Assembly: GCA_002439095.1 (NCBI GenBank)
Contig: DJOT01000019.1
Coordinates: 71,541-135,540, forward strand
From: Bacteroidales bacterium UBA6431
GTDB lineage: Bacteria; Bacteroidota; Bacteroidia; Bacteroidales; UBA932
Length of the DNA: 64,000 nt
Direction: 5' to 3'
Part shown: piece by piece, positions 51,104 through 59,573 of the stretch
How the letters are laid out: each line of letters opens with the position of its first letter
How positions within the stretch are numbered: position 1 is the stretch's first letter
Program-made: the position numbers and the translations under genes
Notes under the pieces: generated by a model
What the model saw: the letters and a program-made list of their open reading frames with translations, nothing else
Database searches by the model: none
Told to the model about the DNA's origin: nothing

Positions 51104-52574
51104 CTCTTGTATAGTTAGGGGTTTCTTTGGTGATGGTCACATCATGAGGATGGCTTTCGGCCATGCCGCTCGCGGTGACACGGGTGAAGCGGGCTTTCTT
51201 GAGATCTTCAAGAGTCCTCGCACCGCAATAGCCCATACCGGAGCGGAGTCCGCCCACAAGCTGATAAACGGTCTCGGAAAGGGTGCCCTTATATGGAACA
51301 CGGCCCACAATGCCTTCCGGGACAAGCTTGCTGAGGTCGGTCTTGTCCTCCTGGAAATAACGATCCTTGGAGCCGGCAGCCATCGCGTCGATGGAACCCA
51401 TGCCCCTGTATGCCTTGAATTTACGTCCGTTGTAGATGATGGTCTCACCTGGAGACTCCTCTGTGCCGGCGAACATCGATCCGCACATCACGCAGTCCCC
51501 GCCGGCGGCAAGAGCCTTGACGATATCGCCCGAATAACGGAGTCCGCCATCGGCGATAAGACTGGCACCTGATCCCTTGATAGCCGTATAAGCTCCATAA
51601 ATGGCGCTGAGCTGAGGCACGCCCACACCGGCCACAATACGGGTGGTGCAGATGGAGCCAGGTCCGATGCCTACCTTGACACCGTCAGCCCCGGCTTCCA
51701 CAAGTGCGCGTGCACCCTCCTCCGTGGCGATGTTGCCCACCACCACATCAAGAGAAGGGAAATTCTTCTTGACTTTCTTGAGAAGTTCAATGACATTGCG
51801 GCTGTGTCCGTGCGCGCTGTCCAGCACCACGGCATCCACACCCTCGGCTGCGAGAGCGGCCACCCTGTCAAGCGCGTCGGCGGTGATGCCCACACCGGCA
51901 GCCACCCTGAGCCTGCCCTTGGAATCCTTGCAGGCATTAGGATGCAGACGCTCCTTGATAATGTCCTTGTAGGTGATAAGTCCGACGATGCGCCCGTCCT
52001 TGTCCACGACAGGAAGCTTCTCAACCTTGTATTTCTGGAGCACGCTCTTTACATATTCGCGGTCCGTGCGGCTGTCAAGAATAGTCACGAGCCCTTCTGA
52101 TGTCATGACATCCCTGATAAGAGCGCTTGTATCCTCGAGGAATCGCACGTCGCGGTTGGTCACGATACCGACGAGTTTTCCCTCCGAATCCGTGACCGGA
52201 ATGCCACCGATACGGTTGTCATGCATGAGCTGGAGAGCATCAGCGACCGTCTGGTCCTGGTTGACAGTGACCGGGTCGTTGATCATACCGTTCTCGGAAC
52301 GCTTCACCCGGCGCACCTGAGCAGCCTGTGCGGCGATGCTCATATTTTTATGAATCACGCCGATACCACCTTCTCTTGCAATTGCGATGGCCATCGGCGC
52401 TTCTGTTACTGTGTCCATGGCTGCGGACACGATAGGGATGTTGAGAGTGATGTTGCGGGAGAACTTGCAACCGAGGCTGACCTCACGAGGCGTGACTTCC
52501 GAATATGACGGAATCAAAAGCACATCGTCGAAGGTAAGCCCCTCCATAGCGATTCTTTCTTCTACAAATGACAT
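51096..52574 (-). CDS. guaB: IMP dehydrogenase
   Basis: A 492-aa enzyme oxidising IMP to XMP with NAD. It has the opening LTFDDVLLIPSYSEVTPREVS, a pair of CBS domains at about residues 95-205 inserted in the TIM barrel, and the catalytic loop GIGPGSICTTRIVAGVGVPQ with the nucleophile Cys at about 306. The flap follows (YRGMGSIDAM), with EGIVGRVPYKG toward the C-terminus. It is first in guaB-guaA-permease, following a -7 box at 52600. Confidence 0.97.
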   Translation of the reverse strand: MSFVEERIAMEGLTFDDVLLIPSYSEVTPREVSLGCKFSRNITLNIPIVSAAMDTVTEAPMAIAIAREGGIGVIHKNMSIAAQAAQVRRVKRSENGMINDPVTVNQDQTVADALQLMHDNRIGGIPVTDSEGKLVGIVTNRDVRFLEDTSALIRDVMTSEGLVTILDSRTDREYVKSVLQKYKVEKLPVVDKDGRIVGLITYKDIIKERLHPNACKDSKGRLRVAAGVGITADALDRVAALAAEGVDAVVLDSAHGHSRNVIELLKKVKKNFPSLDVVVGNIATEEGARALVEAGADGVKVGIGPGSICTTRIVAGVGVPQLSAIYGAYTAIKGSGASLIADGGLRYSGDIVKALAAGGDCVMCGSMFAGTEESPGETIIYNGRKFKAYRGMGSIDAMAAGSKDRYFQEDKTDLSKLVPEGIVGRVPYKGTLSETVYQLVGGLRSGMGYCGARTLEDLKKARFTRVTASGMAESHPHDVTITKETPNYTRGE

Positions 52575-52599
52575 TTTATACGGAACTGTTTATGACTTG

Positions 52600-52607
52600 C
52601 AAAGTTA
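52600..52607 (-). promoter_or_regulatory. -7 box upstream of guaB
   Basis: Minus strand TAACTTTG, a perfect TAnnTTTG, 25 nt before the guaB ATG and directly after the stop of the transporter gene that ends the purine operon. No TTG is seen at -33. Confidence 0.5.
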
Positions 52608-52608
52608 A

Positions 52609-53580
52609 TCAATTATTTTCTTTTCTCTTGCGTTTCTGATACATCTGCCATGTGTTATAGCAGTTGTGCCAGATGCTGTAGAAGCCTTCGGCAACGGAAG
52701 TCACCGGAGAGAAGAAGGTATAACCCATCCACATGCCGAACACCGTGTTCTTCTGGCCGAAAGCCTGGCCGGCGGAGACAGGACAGGCGAACTTCTTGCC
52801 GATCCGCCGTCCTGCCCAGAACTGGAAGACACAGGCCAGAAGCGATGCAGCGAACACCTGCGCCACAGCAGAAACCCCGGAAGTGTTATGCACTATCGCC
52901 CTGGTGCTCATCAGGATAGCAAGGCTCAACGAAACCGACCATATATAGAAGGCCAGATTCGGGAAGCCGAGCAGCCACTTGTGGAAACGGGGCAGCAGGA
53001 ATCTCACGGCCCAGGCTGCCAGCGCCGGCAGTATAAGAAGCGGGAAAACCTTGGCGAGAATGCTGATGAAAGCGCTGAAAAACGACACCCCGGCCGCCGG
53101 GTGCACCAGGGGGACCATAAGCGGAACAAGTATCGCGTCCGCAACATTGATCAGCACCGTGTATGTTACGACCCCGGCCATGTTGCCACCGAGCTTGCCG
53201 GTCACCACAGCGCAGGCGGTGGCCGTCGGGCAGATGACACAGAGGGCGAGAGCCTCGAAAAAATAACGCAGCGGCAGTCCGGGAACGAAAGCGATTACAA
53301 GCGCGAGCAGGACGAAAACGGAACACTGAAGCAGCAGAACCCTGTGCATCCAGTGGTGCAGACGCAACTGACGGGGCTCTATCCTGGCAAAACTCAAGAA
53401 GAGCATTATGAAAATCAGCACCGGCTGCAGATGCTTGATAAAAGACTCAAGGAATGGCCCTGCCGGATGCAGCGCAGGAATCGATGCATACACAAGATAG
53501 GCCGAGGCCCCCACCACCATTCCGATTATGAGGGCCCAGTCCTTGAGGAACTTCTTGAGAGTGTATCTGTATTCTGCCAT
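52609..53580 (-). CDS. BASS-type (bile acid:sodium symporter-like) membrane transporter
   Basis: A 323-aa protein with about ten hydrophobic helices. It looks like an SBF-like/BASS family member: LSFARIEPRQLRLHHW, then CVICPTATACAVVTGKLGGNMAGVVTYTVLINVADAILVPLMVPLV, where glycines and the TA-AxVxT pattern resemble the crossing helices of BASS transporters, and AGQAFGQKNTVFGMWMGYTFFSP near the C-terminus. Known BASS proteins move bile acids, pyruvate, pantothenate or other organic anions with sodium. Its ATG overlaps the purD-folD stop by one base (TGATG), which places it firmly in the purine operon; the substrate may be related to purines, folate or C1 metabolism. This link is inference. Confidence 0.75.
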   Translation of the reverse strand: MAEYRYTLKKFLKDWALIIGMVVGASAYLVYASIPALHPAGPFLESFIKHLQPVLIFIMLFLSFARIEPRQLRLHHWMHRVLLLQCSVFVLLALVIAFVPGLPLRYFFEALALCVICPTATACAVVTGKLGGNMAGVVTYTVLINVADAILVPLMVPLVHPAAGVSFFSAFISILAKVFPLLILPALAAWAVRFLLPRFHKWLLGFPNLAFYIWSVSLSLAILMSTRAIVHNTSGVSAVAQVFAASLLACVFQFWAGRRIGKKFACPVSAGQAFGQKNTVFGMWMGYTFFSPVTSVAEGFYSIWHNCYNTWQMYQKRKRKENN

Positions 53581-55697
53581 CAGGCCTTGTCTTTCATCCT
53601 TTCAAGGAAACACTCTATCGTGTTCTGCATCAGCATCGCTATCGTCATCGGACCTACACCGCCCGGAACGGGCGTGAGATAACCCGCCCTGCGGGAGACA
53701 GACTCGTAGTCCACATCCCCTGTGAGCTTGCCTTCGGCGTTGCGGTTCATGCCCACGTCTATCACCACGGCCCCCGGTTTCACCATGTCTCCCGTGACCA
53801 CATTCTCCTTGCCCACAGCCACCACGAGGATGTCCGCCTGCAGCGTGACGGCCTTGAGGTCAGGAGTACGCGAATGGGCTATGGTGACTGTGGCGTTCTC
53901 GTCCAGCAGGAGTTTGGCCACCGGCTTGCCCACGATATTGCTCCGGCCCACCACCACGGCGTTCTTGCCCGCCATCGGCACCCCGGTGCTCCGGATGAGC
54001 TCGATGATGCCTTTCGGGGTGCACGGCTTGATGCACGGAGTCCCGAGCCAGAGGGCTCCCACGTTGAGAATGTGGAAACCGTCCACGTCTTTCTCACGCG
54101 CGATGGAGTATATGACCTTGGACTCATCGATGTGCTTAGGGAGCGGAAGTTGAACCAAAATTCCATCCACGGTGTCGTCCCCGTTGAGGGAGGCTATCAT
54201 GTCGAGCAGGGCCTTCTCGGACACAGACTCCGGCATGGAGACGAGCCGGGAGTTCATCCCGACATAAGTGGCAGCCTTGACCTTGTTGCGCACATAGACC
54301 TGGCTGGCGGGGTTCTCCCCCACTATGATCACGGCGAGAGAAGGCTTGCGCCCATATTTGACTTCGAGCAGCGGCACCTGCTCCTTTATCCTGTCCTTGA
54401 CGGCGAGAGAAATCGCCTTGCCGTCTATGACGGCGGCTCTTGAAAATTCCATTGCGAAATGGGCTATATCGTTGCGATAGAAAAGATTGTCACACTTGAT
54501 GCGGGCGATGTCAGCGTAGACCTTGCGGCGCGCCTCGAAGATGTCCCGGCCTTGGGCCACCACCATCAGCACACGACCTCCGGCTGTGACGAGCAGCCCG
54601 TCCTTGAGGGCTGTTCCCATGGAATACACCTTAGCGTCCACTATGCTGTCAATCCCCTCGATGACAGCCCCCTTGTCATAATGGCCGGGGTAACCCTTGG
54701 ATGCCAGGACAACCCCCATCGTGACCGCATCCTTCCACTTGAGCTGCGGGAGCGGAGCAGAAAGCGCGACAGCCTCGAACATGTCATATATGTCGCTCTC
54801 CAGCAAAGGGAGAACGACCTCCGTCTCCGGATCCCCGAAGCGCGCGTTGAACTCGATTACCTTGATGCCTCGCGGAGTCTTCATGAGTCCGCCGTAGAGC
54901 ACACCTGACAGAGGGCGGCCCGCAGCACACATGGCTTTGGCCGTCTTGACCATTATCTCATTGTAGGCGAAAGCCTTGTCTTCTTCGGTAATGAAAGGCA
55001 GACCCGTGTAGGCGCCCATGCCACCGGTATTCGGCCCCTCATCACCATCGAAAGCGCGCTTATGGTCCTGGGCGAGAGGCATCGGGCTGACATTCTCCCC
55101 GTCCACGAAGCACATGAATGAGAACTCCGGCCCTTCAAGCCAGTCCTCGATCACCACCTTTCCCTGCCCGAACGCGCCATCCAGAAGCATGCTGCGAAGA
55201 GCCGCATCGGCCTCGGCACGGTCGGATGCTATCACGACCCCCTTGCCTGCCGCAAGACCGTCATACTTGATGACGGCCGGATACGGGCGGGAATCCACGT
55301 ATGCCAAGGCTTCATCATAGGAAGTGAAAGAGCGGTAAGCCGCGGTAGGGATGCCGTTTTCCTCCATGAGACGTTTCGCGAACTCCTTGCTGCTCTCTAT
55401 CATGGTCGCAGCACGGCTGTGGCCGAAAATCTTCAGCCCGGCCTCACGGAAACTGTCCACAATCCCTGCGGCAAGCGAGGCCTCCGGCCCTACTACGGTG
55501 AGGTCAATGCCCTCCTTGAGGGCAAAAGCCTTGAGGGCCTCGACATCAGTGTCCGATATGGGCACGAGCGTGGCCTGCTTCGCCATGAGGGCGTTGCCCG
55601 GGGCGCAGAAGATCTGCGACACTTGTGTGGAGCGGCTCAGAGCGTCCACTATGGCATGGCAGCGTCCACCGCCGCCGACTACAAGAACTTTTTTCAT
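53580..55697 (-). CDS. purD-folD: Fused GAR synthetase (PurD) and methylene-THF dehydrogenase/cyclohydrolase (FolD)
   Basis: A single 705-aa reading frame. Residues 1-415 are PurD: VVGGGGRCHAIVDAL at the start, IKYDGLAAGKGVVIA (ATP-grasp lysine), FEGPEFS-like LEGPEFSFMCF, DHKRAFDGDEGPNTGGMGAY and IEFNARFGDPETE. Residues 416-705 are a complete FolD: IDGKAISLAVKD, YVRNKVKA (catalytic Lys), GILVQLPLPKHID, KDVDGFHILNVGAL, PCTPKGIIELI, VVVGRSNIVGKPVAKLLL, VIDVGMNR and TPVPGGVGPMT. PurD makes GAR and FolD makes 10-formyl-THF. Met416 could serve as an internal start. In PurD the usual GREHA Glu is Cys (GRCHA). It sits between purH and the BASS transporter. Confidence 0.93.
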   Translation of the reverse strand: MKKVLVVGGGGRCHAIVDALSRSTQVSQIFCAPGNALMAKQATLVPISDTDVEALKAFALKEGIDLTVVGPEASLAAGIVDSFREAGLKIFGHSRAATMIESSKEFAKRLMEENGIPTAAYRSFTSYDEALAYVDSRPYPAVIKYDGLAAGKGVVIASDRAEADAALRSMLLDGAFGQGKVVIEDWLEGPEFSFMCFVDGENVSPMPLAQDHKRAFDGDEGPNTGGMGAYTGLPFITEEDKAFAYNEIMVKTAKAMCAAGRPLSGVLYGGLMKTPRGIKVIEFNARFGDPETEVVLPLLESDIYDMFEAVALSAPLPQLKWKDAVTMGVVLASKGYPGHYDKGAVIEGIDSIVDAKVYSMGTALKDGLLVTAGGRVLMVVAQGRDIFEARRKVYADIARIKCDNLFYRNDIAHFAMEFSRAAVIDGKAISLAVKDRIKEQVPLLEVKYGRKPSLAVIIVGENPASQVYVRNKVKAATYVGMNSRLVSMPESVSEKALLDMIASLNGDDTVDGILVQLPLPKHIDESKVIYSIAREKDVDGFHILNVGALWLGTPCIKPCTPKGIIELIRSTGVPMAGKNAVVVGRSNIVGKPVAKLLLDENATVTIAHSRTPDLKAVTLQADILVVAVGKENVVTGDMVKPGAVVIDVGMNRNAEGKLTGDVDYESVSRRAGYLTPVPGGVGPMTIAMLMQNTIECFLERMKDKA

Positions 55698-55700
55698 TTT

Positions 55701-57236
55701 CTAATGTTTGAAGTGTCTCACACCCGTCATCAGCATGGTGATACCGCACTCGTCAGCCTTGGCCACGGCATCGTTGTCGCGGATGCTGCCTCCCGGCTGT
55801 ACTATGGCGCTCACCCCGTACTGCGCTGCCAGAGCCACAGTGTCGTCAAACGGCAGGAAGCCGTCAGAAGCAAGCACCAGTCCGTCGGTGTAACCCGCCT
55901 CACGAGCCTGCTTGAGGGCTATCTCGGCAGAACCCACACGGTTGGTCTGTCCTGCTCCGACGCCTATGGTATGTCCGTCGCGCACCACTGCTATTGCATT
56001 GGATTTGACGTGCTTGACTATCCTCCATCCGAAGTCGATGTCACGCATCTGCGCCTCTGTCGGCTTGGTCTTCGTCACGCACATGTCCGCCGTCAGCTTC
56101 TCCACACAAGTGTCGAGTTGCTGGGCAAGCATGCCGCCGCAGACGCTGATATACTGCATCTGAGGCTTGGTGTCAGGAGTCATGTCCACTTTGAGGACAC
56201 GGAGGTTCTTCTTGGAGGAGAGGATCTCAAGTGCTTCGGGAGAGAATGAAGGAGCGATTACAATCTCAAGGAAAATAGGCTTCATACCCGCTGCCACCTC
56301 GGCTGTGAGTTCCCTGTTGACAGCCACGATGCCGCCATAGATGCTCACCTTGTCGGCCTCGTAAGCCGCCTGCCAGGCCTGCTCTATGGTCTCTCCCACC
56401 GCCGCCCCACAAGGGTTCATGTGCTTGAGCGCCACGCAGAACGGCTCGCTGAAGTCGCGAAGCACGCAGAGCGCAGCATTGGCATCCTGGATATTGTTGT
56501 AAGAAAGTTCCTTGCCCTGAATCTGCTCAGCAAACGGGAGCGCGTATGAGCACTTCTCCGCCCCGGCGTAGAATTTGGCGCTCTGATGAGGATTCTCCCC
56601 GTAGCGAAGGGACTGCTTGAGCTCGTACTCAAGGAAAAGCTTCTCGGTGAGCCCTGCCTGGGCGCGCATATAACGTGCTATGCAGATGTCATACTCGGCA
56701 GTGTGGGTATAGGCCTTGGCAGAGAGCTTGAGCCTCGTCTCATCCGAGGTCGCCCCTGCGGACTTGAGTTCGGAGAGCACGGTCCCATAGTCTGCAGGAT
56801 CGCAGATCACCGTCACGTCCTTCCAGTTCTTGGCCGAACTGCGGAGCATGGACGGCCCGCCGATGTCTATGTTCTCTATGGCATCAGCCATGGTGACCCC
56901 CTCTTTGGCAATAGTCTGGCGGAAAGGATAGAGGTTGACGCATACGAGGTCAATCGGTGTTATCCCCTGCTCAGAGAGGGTCTGCATGTGGGAAGGAAGG
57001 TCGCGCCTTGCAAGCAGGCCTCCGTGGACTTTCGGATGGAGAGTCTTCACCCTCCCGTCAAGGATCTCAGGAAAACCTGTGACCTCACTTATCCCGATTG
57101 TCTTGATTCCACTGTCCTCCAACAGTTTCTGAGTACCCCCAGTGGCGACTATCTCCCAACCCAGAGAGACAAGCCCCTCCACAAACGGCACCAGGCCGGT
57201 CTTGTCGCTGACGCTGACCAAAGCTCTTTTGCTCAT
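55701..57236 (-). CDS. purH: Bifunctional AICAR transformylase / IMP cyclohydrolase
   Basis: A 511-aa enzyme for the last two steps to IMP. The N-terminal MGS-like cyclohydrolase domain opens ALVSVSDKTGLVPFVEGL and contains EVTGFPEILDGRVKTLHPKVHGGLL; the C-terminal transformylase domain has the KHMNPCGAAVG motif with the catalytic Lys-His pair and ends SIRDNDAVAKADECGI. It consumes 10-formyl-THF. The ATG at 57236 (MSKRALVSVSD) is preferred over the TTG three codons upstream. It starts 5 nt after purN ends and is followed by purD-folD after 3 nt. Confidence 0.97.
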   Translation of the reverse strand: MSKRALVSVSDKTGLVPFVEGLVSLGWEIVATGGTQKLLEDSGIKTIGISEVTGFPEILDGRVKTLHPKVHGGLLARRDLPSHMQTLSEQGITPIDLVCVNLYPFRQTIAKEGVTMADAIENIDIGGPSMLRSSAKNWKDVTVICDPADYGTVLSELKSAGATSDETRLKLSAKAYTHTAEYDICIARYMRAQAGLTEKLFLEYELKQSLRYGENPHQSAKFYAGAEKCSYALPFAEQIQGKELSYNNIQDANAALCVLRDFSEPFCVALKHMNPCGAAVGETIEQAWQAAYEADKVSIYGGIVAVNRELTAEVAAGMKPIFLEIVIAPSFSPEALEILSSKKNLRVLKVDMTPDTKPQMQYISVCGGMLAQQLDTCVEKLTADMCVTKTKPTEAQMRDIDFGWRIVKHVKSNAIAVVRDGHTIGVGAGQTNRVGSAEIALKQAREAGYTDGLVLASDGFLPFDDTVALAAQYGVSAIVQPGGSIRDNDAVAKADECGITMLMTGVRHFKH

Positions 57237-57241
57237 ATATC

Positions 57242-57814
57242 TCAATTATTTATAAGTCTTGCTATTGTTTCCACATAGAGCGCATGCTCTATCTTCTGTC
57301 CGAGACGGTGGACCTCCGCCGGGTCATCCCCGTCGTACTCAAAAGCACGTTGGGCGATTATGCGGCCGCCGTCCAGTTCGGAATTCACATAATGTATGGT
57401 GATACCGTAGACCTTGACTCCATATTCGACAGCCTGCTCCACGGCATGCGCACCGCGAAATGCCGGAAGAAGCGACGGGTGGATATTGATGATACGTCCA
57501 CCGTATGCATCAAGAAGCACATCCGAGACGATGCGCATATAGCCTGCCAGACACACGAGATCCACACCGAGCGCGTCCATCCTGGAGACTATCTCCTTCT
57601 CGAAGTCAGCCTTGCTTGCATAGTCCTTAGGCGAGAACACGAAACTCTCGATGCCGCGGGCGGCAGCCTTGCCCACGACAGCCGCCGACGGCTTGTCGCA
57701 GACCATCAGGACGACATCGGCGTCGAGCCTCCCGTCCTTGCATGCGTCATCTATGGCCTCGAAATTCGACCCGGTCCCGCTGGCGAATACGGCAAGTTTT
57801 TTTCTCACGCCCAT
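57242..57814 (-). CDS. purN: Phosphoribosylglycinamide formyltransferase (10-formyl-THF dependent)
   Basis: A 190-aa GAR transformylase. The phosphate-binding start KKLAVFASGTGSNFEAI, the folate loop LAGYMRIVSDVLLDAYGGRIINIHPSLLPAFRGAHAVEQAV (with the Asn-His-Asp catalytic set, Asp in YVNSELDGGRII) and length match PurN. It transfers a formyl group to GAR; its two substrates are the products of the PurD-FolD fusion encoded two genes downstream. The ATG at 57814 is one base after the purM stop (TGATATG). Confidence 0.95.
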   Translation of the reverse strand: MGVRKKLAVFASGTGSNFEAIDDACKDGRLDADVVLMVCDKPSAAVVGKAAARGIESFVFSPKDYASKADFEKEIVSRMDALGVDLVCLAGYMRIVSDVLLDAYGGRIINIHPSLLPAFRGAHAVEQAVEYGVKVYGITIHYVNSELDGGRIIAQRAFEYDGDDPAEVHRLGQKIEHALYVETIARLINN

Positions 57815-57815
57815 A

Positions 57816-58841
57816 TCAGATGATGTTGACACCCGGTGTGCCGGTGACCTTGCCGATCACAGAGGCCTTCTCTCCATGGCCCTCAAGGATGGAAATGGCT
57901 TTCTGCGCTTCTGAAGAGTCCAGGACGATGACCATGCCGATACCCATGTTGAAGATGTTGAACATCTCCCTGTGCGGCACGCCACCCCATTTTTCAAGCA
58001 TCCTGAACACCGGAAGTATCTCCCAGGTCCCCTCATGGATCTCCAGTCCCTGCCCATCATGGAGCACGCGCGGGATGTTCTCATCGAAGCCGCCTCCTGT
58101 GATATGGCTGATACCGTGGACATCGCAATTGCGGATGACATCAAGCACCTGCTTGACATATATCTTGGTCGGGGTCAGGAGAACCTCGCCGAGGGTCCTG
58201 CCGCCGAACTCCGGGACGGCATCGCCGTACGAGAGGCCGTTGTCCGCAACTATCTTGCGTACAAGACTGAAGCCGTTGGAATGTACACCAGTAGAAGCTA
58301 TGCCCACGAGCACATCCCCCTCCTTGACCTTGCTTCCGTCGATGAGTTCAGACTTCTCTACCACACCGGTAGTAAAGCCGGCGATATCATATTCGCCTCC
58401 CTCATACATCCCCGGCATCTCGGCGGTCTCTCCGCCCACAAGGGCGCAGCCGGCCTGCCGGCATCCCTCCGCAACTCCGGAGACAATAGCCTCAACTTTC
58501 GACGGCTCGTTGTGTCCGACAGCCACATAATCAAGGAATATGAGAGGTTCTGCACCCTGGGCGAGTACATCGTTGACGCACATCGCCACGGCATCGATGC
58601 CGACAGTGTCGTGCTTGTCCATCGCAAAGGCGATCTTGAGCTTGGTGCCCACGCCGTCAGTACCGCTGACGAGCACCGGCTCCCTGACTCCGAGAGATGA
58701 AAGGTCAAACATTCCTCCGAACGAGCCTATGCCGCCCATCGAGCCGGGGCGGACCGTAGAGGCCACGTGCTGCTTTATGCGGCGGACCACTTCGTAGCCC
58801 GCTTCCAGATTGACTCCGGCGTTTTCGTATGATTTTGCCAT
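57816..58841 (-). CDS. purM: AIR synthetase (phosphoribosylformylglycinamidine cyclo-ligase)
   Basis: A 341-aa enzyme converting FGAM to AIR with ATP. It shows GGFGGMFDL-type phosphate segment (GIGSFGGMFDLSSLG), LVSGTDGVGTKLKIAF at about 57-72, DAVAMCVNDVLAQGAEPLIFLDY, ALVGGETAEMPGMYEGGEYDIAGF and SNGFSLVRKI, all typical of PurM. It lies 11 nt after purC and 1 nt before purN. Confidence 0.96.
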   Translation of the reverse strand: MAKSYENAGVNLEAGYEVVRRIKQHVASTVRPGSMGGIGSFGGMFDLSSLGVREPVLVSGTDGVGTKLKIAFAMDKHDTVGIDAVAMCVNDVLAQGAEPLIFLDYVAVGHNEPSKVEAIVSGVAEGCRQAGCALVGGETAEMPGMYEGGEYDIAGFTTGVVEKSELIDGSKVKEGDVLVGIASTGVHSNGFSLVRKIVADNGLSYGDAVPEFGGRTLGEVLLTPTKIYVKQVLDVIRNCDVHGISHITGGGFDENIPRVLHDGQGLEIHEGTWEILPVFRMLEKWGGVPHREMFNIFNMGIGMVIVLDSSEAQKAISILEGHGEKASVIGKVTGTPGVNII

Positions 58842-58852
58842 ATATGGTTAAT

Positions 58853-59569
58853 TTATTTTTCTATGGATTCGAGGCGGTGCAGAACCTCCTCGTATGAAGG
58901 CATTATGTTGCCGAGATCGTGGCGGAAGCGGTCCTTGTCGAGCTTCTTGCCCGTGGCGGCATCCCAAAGACGGCAGGTATCGGGGCTTATCTCGTCAACT
59001 ATCACAATCTGCCCATGTTCGTCCTTTCCGAACTCCAGTTTGAAATCCACAAGGGTGATGCCGGCACGCTTGAAGACATCAGTCAGGATGGAGTTGGCCT
59101 TACGTGCCATGCCGTAGATGGCAGACAGCTCGTCCCCGGTCACGATGTCCAGAGCCAGGGCCTGGGTGTCATTGATCATCGGATCTCCCAGAGCCGCATC
59201 CTTGTAGTAAAGATCGTAGATGGGCACGGACGGCTTCGCGCCTTCATCAAGGGCAAGCCTGTCCGCGAGAGAACCGGCGATCAGATTGCGGGAGACCACC
59301 TCAAGCGGGATCAAGGTGCAGGTGCGGCAAAGCTGCTCCCGCTCTCCAAGCAACGAGATGAAATGGGTTCCGAGTCCCCCACGCTGCAGGCAATCCATCA
59401 GAAAAGCGGAAATCCTGTTGTCCACCGCTCCCTTTCCAGGGAAAAGGGCTGTCTTGACATTGTTGTACGCAGAGGCTACATCCTGAAAACTGAGCACCAC
59501 CTTGCCGGGATCGTCGGTCGCATAGACCAGCTTCTCATTGGATTCGCCAAGCAATTCTCCTTTGACCAT
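58853..59569 (-). CDS. purC: SAICAR synthetase
   Basis: A 238-aa enzyme joining CAIR and aspartate with ATP. Characteristic stretches are EKLVYATDDPGKVVLSFQD, IPLEVVSRNLIAGSLADR (phosphate and CAIR site), DLYYKDAALGDPMINDTQA, VDFKLEFGKDEHGQIVIVDEISPDTCRLWDA and LDKDRFRHDLG. The length matches short bacterial PurC. It starts 4 nt after purL ends and purM follows after 11 nt. Confidence 0.97.
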   Translation of the reverse strand: MVKGELLGESNEKLVYATDDPGKVVLSFQDVASAYNNVKTALFPGKGAVDNRISAFLMDCLQRGGLGTHFISLLGEREQLCRTCTLIPLEVVSRNLIAGSLADRLALDEGAKPSVPIYDLYYKDAALGDPMINDTQALALDIVTGDELSAIYGMARKANSILTDVFKRAGITLVDFKLEFGKDEHGQIVIVDEISPDTCRLWDAATGKKLDKDRFRHDLGNIMPSYEEVLHRLESIEK

Positions 59570-59573
59570 ATCT

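Noticed and set aside
53580..55697. PurD-FolD fusion as an assembly artefact
   Set aside because: The frame is continuous, both halves are complete, FolD begins exactly where PurD usually ends, and the neighbours overlap or abut normally; a single base error would break the frame and not create it.
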